From positions 1 to 23,464 of the IMG/VR virus record IMGVR_UViG_3300009124_000106: DNA of 23,464 bases; one strand, given 5' to 3'. Shown piece after piece: positions 22,053 through 23,464 of this stretch. Numbering within the stretch: the first letter of the stretch is position 1; every line of letters starts with the position of its first letter. Source of the DNA: a virus. The position numbers were made by a program, and so were the translations under genes. The notes under the pieces were generated by a model. The model saw only the letters and a program-made list of their open reading frames with translations, ran no database searches and was not told the DNA's origin.

Positions 22053-23294
22053 ATGGTGGGATTTATTTTTGGCGGCAACACCGGCCTGTCTTACTCAGAC
22101 CTGCAGAAACGACGCGCGGCAGAGGAGGCGGCGTACCGGCAGCAGTCGGCTCGATCGCCTCGCAACCTCGGCGAGGGCCTGACAGCCCTCGGTCGGGGGC
22201 TCGCATACGGCCTGCAGCAGCGCGCGGCACAGCGAGAGATGGACGCCAAACGGAAGGGAGCCACAACCGCCTGGGATGGTGTTTTCGGGGCCGGCCCGAC
22301 CGAGGGTGAGCAGGGATATGGCGTCCTGGCCAACGCGGGCCAGGCTGCGCCCAGTATTGGGGACATCCCGGTCGATCGCCTCATGGAAGTGGCCCCCCAT
22401 ATGGACGCCCTGCCCAAAGCGCAACAGTCGATCTTCGCGGCGCTGCTGCAAGCAAAACTGAAAGGCCTGGAGCCGCCGGACCCGCTGGAAGATGAGCGGA
22501 AGGCACGGGCGATGGGAAAGACCTTGGAGCAGTTCTACGAGTGGCAGCACCAGCAGAGAATGGCGGAGCGCCGAGCAGGCCAGACCACCGTCAGCAACAT
22601 CATGGGCGGTGGGGTGAATGTCCCGAAATACAGCCCCCTTCCCAAGGGCTACGTCTATCTCAGAAACCCCGATGGGTCGATCCAGATCGACGAGCGGGGG
22701 CTGCCGCGGATCGCGCCTATCCCCGGCAGCGAGGCTGACAGAAATATTGCAGCGGCAGAGCAGCAAGGGGCGTTAGCGGCGGAAACTAAGGGGCAGACTG
22801 CCCAGATCGTGCTGGAGGACATCCAGCGCGCAGTGGACACCATCAGGTCTGCGCCCGCCTATGCCCCTGTCACCGGGTTCCTCGGCTCGCTGTTTGCTAA
22901 TATCCCCGGCAGCGGCGCGTATGACCTCAAAGCCCTGACACAAACCCTGCGTGGTAACATCGGATTTGACCGCCTGCAGCGGATGCGTGAGGAAAGCAAA
23001 ACGGGCGGTGCGCTTGGCGGGATTAGCCAGCAGGAAATGGAATTGCTCTCCAGTGTCCTCGGTAGCCTGGACACGGCCCAGAGCCAGGAGCAACTCCTGC
23101 AGAATCTGACGCGTCTCACAGATATTTACACAACGATCTCGCGAAAGGCCGCTGCCTACGATAACGCCGCGAAATTCGGCTTCGGTATGGGTGGTGACAT
23201 CGGGAACGGCATCACTGCTGTCCCTACGGACCAAGCCGCCACCGTGAGGAAACGGTATAATCCTAAAACAGGGGAATTGGAGACCGTGCGATGA
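22053..23294 (+). CDS. Internal/ejection-type virion protein
   Basis: A 413-residue protein with a GGAGG ribosome-binding site nine bases before the ATG. The N-terminal part is helical with LSYSDLQKRRAAEEAAYRQQ and LGEGLTALGRGLAYGLQQRA. A C-terminal region (about 265-375) includes APVTGFLGSLFANIPGSGAY, LRGNIGFDRLQRMREESKTG, GGISQQEMELLSSVLGSLDT and a following LLQNLTRLTDIY, a block I recognise from phage proteins described as DNA ejection or internal proteins. It ends near KRYNPKTGELE, also common in that group. It has no signal peptide. It lies between the S74-type protein and another internal protein whose start overlaps its stop (ATGA). Confidence 0.75.
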   Translation: MVGFIFGGNTGLSYSDLQKRRAAEEAAYRQQSARSPRNLGEGLTALGRGLAYGLQQRAAQREMDAKRKGATTAWDGVFGAGPTEGEQGYGVLANAGQAAPSIGDIPVDRLMEVAPHMDALPKAQQSIFAALLQAKLKGLEPPDPLEDERKARAMGKTLEQFYEWQHQQRMAERRAGQTTVSNIMGGGVNVPKYSPLPKGYVYLRNPDGSIQIDERGLPRIAPIPGSEADRNIAAAEQQGALAAETKGQTAQIVLEDIQRAVDTIRSAPAYAPVTGFLGSLFANIPGSGAYDLKALTQTLRGNIGFDRLQRMREESKTGGALGGISQQEMELLSSVLGSLDTAQSQEQLLQNLTRLTDIYTTISRKAAAYDNAAKFGFGMGGDIGNGITAVPTDQAATVRKRYNPKTGELETVR

Positions 23295-23464
23295 TTGAAG
23301 TCGAAGTCGGCGGACAAATCTACGAGTTTGCCCCTGGGACGCCTGACAACGTCATCAAGTCGGTGATTGAGAGGGATCAGACGTCTATCGCGGCGAAGGA
23401 GGCAGCCAACCCGGATTCTATCATCGCGGAGGAGAAGGCCCGCCGCGAGGGCCTGCTGCGAGAT
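23291..23464 (+). CDS. Start of a further internal virion protein (3' end outside window)
   Basis: The ATG at 23291 overlaps the stop of the previous gene in an ATGA, and 58 codons are visible before the window ends. The protein begins MIEVEVGGQIYEFAPGTPDN, an N-terminal pattern found on large phage internal or transglycosylase-containing proteins, then turns helical and charged (IAAKEAANPDSIIAEEKARR). Only the first part is visible, so no function can be assigned; a large protein of the ejected set is expected from position. Confidence 0.75.
   Translation, partial: MIEVEVGGQIYEFAPGTPDNVIKSVIERDQTSIAAKEAANPDSIIAEEKARREGLLRD

Noticed and set aside
1-23464. CRISPR array, tRNA or rRNA genes, insertion sequence
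   Set aside because: No regularly spaced repeats, cloverleaf-like sequences, transposase or flanking inverted repeats were seen.

Overview
The window is a piece of a tailed double-stranded DNA phage or prophage genome. Genes are tightly packed and mostly on one strand, with start/stop overlaps of the ATGA type. The DNA is GC-rich (roughly 60 percent by eye). The head genes resemble the SU10-type capsid and adaptor families, the portal is large and P22-like, and no long tail tube or tape-measure gene is visible; together these suggest a podovirus-like particle. An alphaproteobacterial host is a guess from the GC content and the look of the proteins. No integrase, repressor, polymerase, lysis gene, tRNA or CRISPR array is visible, so lifestyle cannot be decided here.

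Layout. (1) Positions 1-3050 hold a DNA-modification and nucleic-acid block: the end of a cytosine-methyltransferase-related gene that is readable in two frames, a VRR-NUC nuclease, a NusG-like transcription factor (NGN plus KOW), two small unknown genes, and an adenine-type methyltransferase with an NPPF motif. (2) Positions 3051-3275 form a non-coding junction with a promoter-like site, short repeats and a perfect 11-bp inverted repeat. (3) Positions 3276-5097 encode the packaging motor (terminase small and large subunits). (4) Positions 5113-8067 are a fibre/adhesin cluster placed between terminase and portal. (5) Positions 8067-10235 encode the portal. (6) Positions 10287-13800 encode two large proteins that look like cargo or ejected effectors: an ADP-ribosyltransferase-like protein and a zinc-metallopeptidase-like protein. 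They share a small-residue-rich module in their N-terminal parts. (7) Positions 13784-14438 are a three-gene cassette on the minus strand with its own promoter. (8) Positions 14515-18643 hold a small conserved gene, scaffold, major capsid protein, two small head-associated genes and two adaptor-like genes. (9) Positions 18643-23464 hold the nozzle/tail tubular protein, a GNAT-like protein, an internal protein ending in an S74-type segment, another internal/ejection protein, and the start of a further protein that runs off the window.

Read together, the block from terminase onward is the late, virion-building half of the genome. The left block may protect phage DNA (two methyltransferases), process it (VRR-NUC) and adjust transcription (NusG-like). 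The strongest candidates for undescribed biology are the paired effector proteins with a shared N-terminal module, the phage NusG homologue, the two-frame methyltransferase tail, and the minus-strand cassette whose promoter palindrome also overlaps the ribosome-binding site of the opposite gene.
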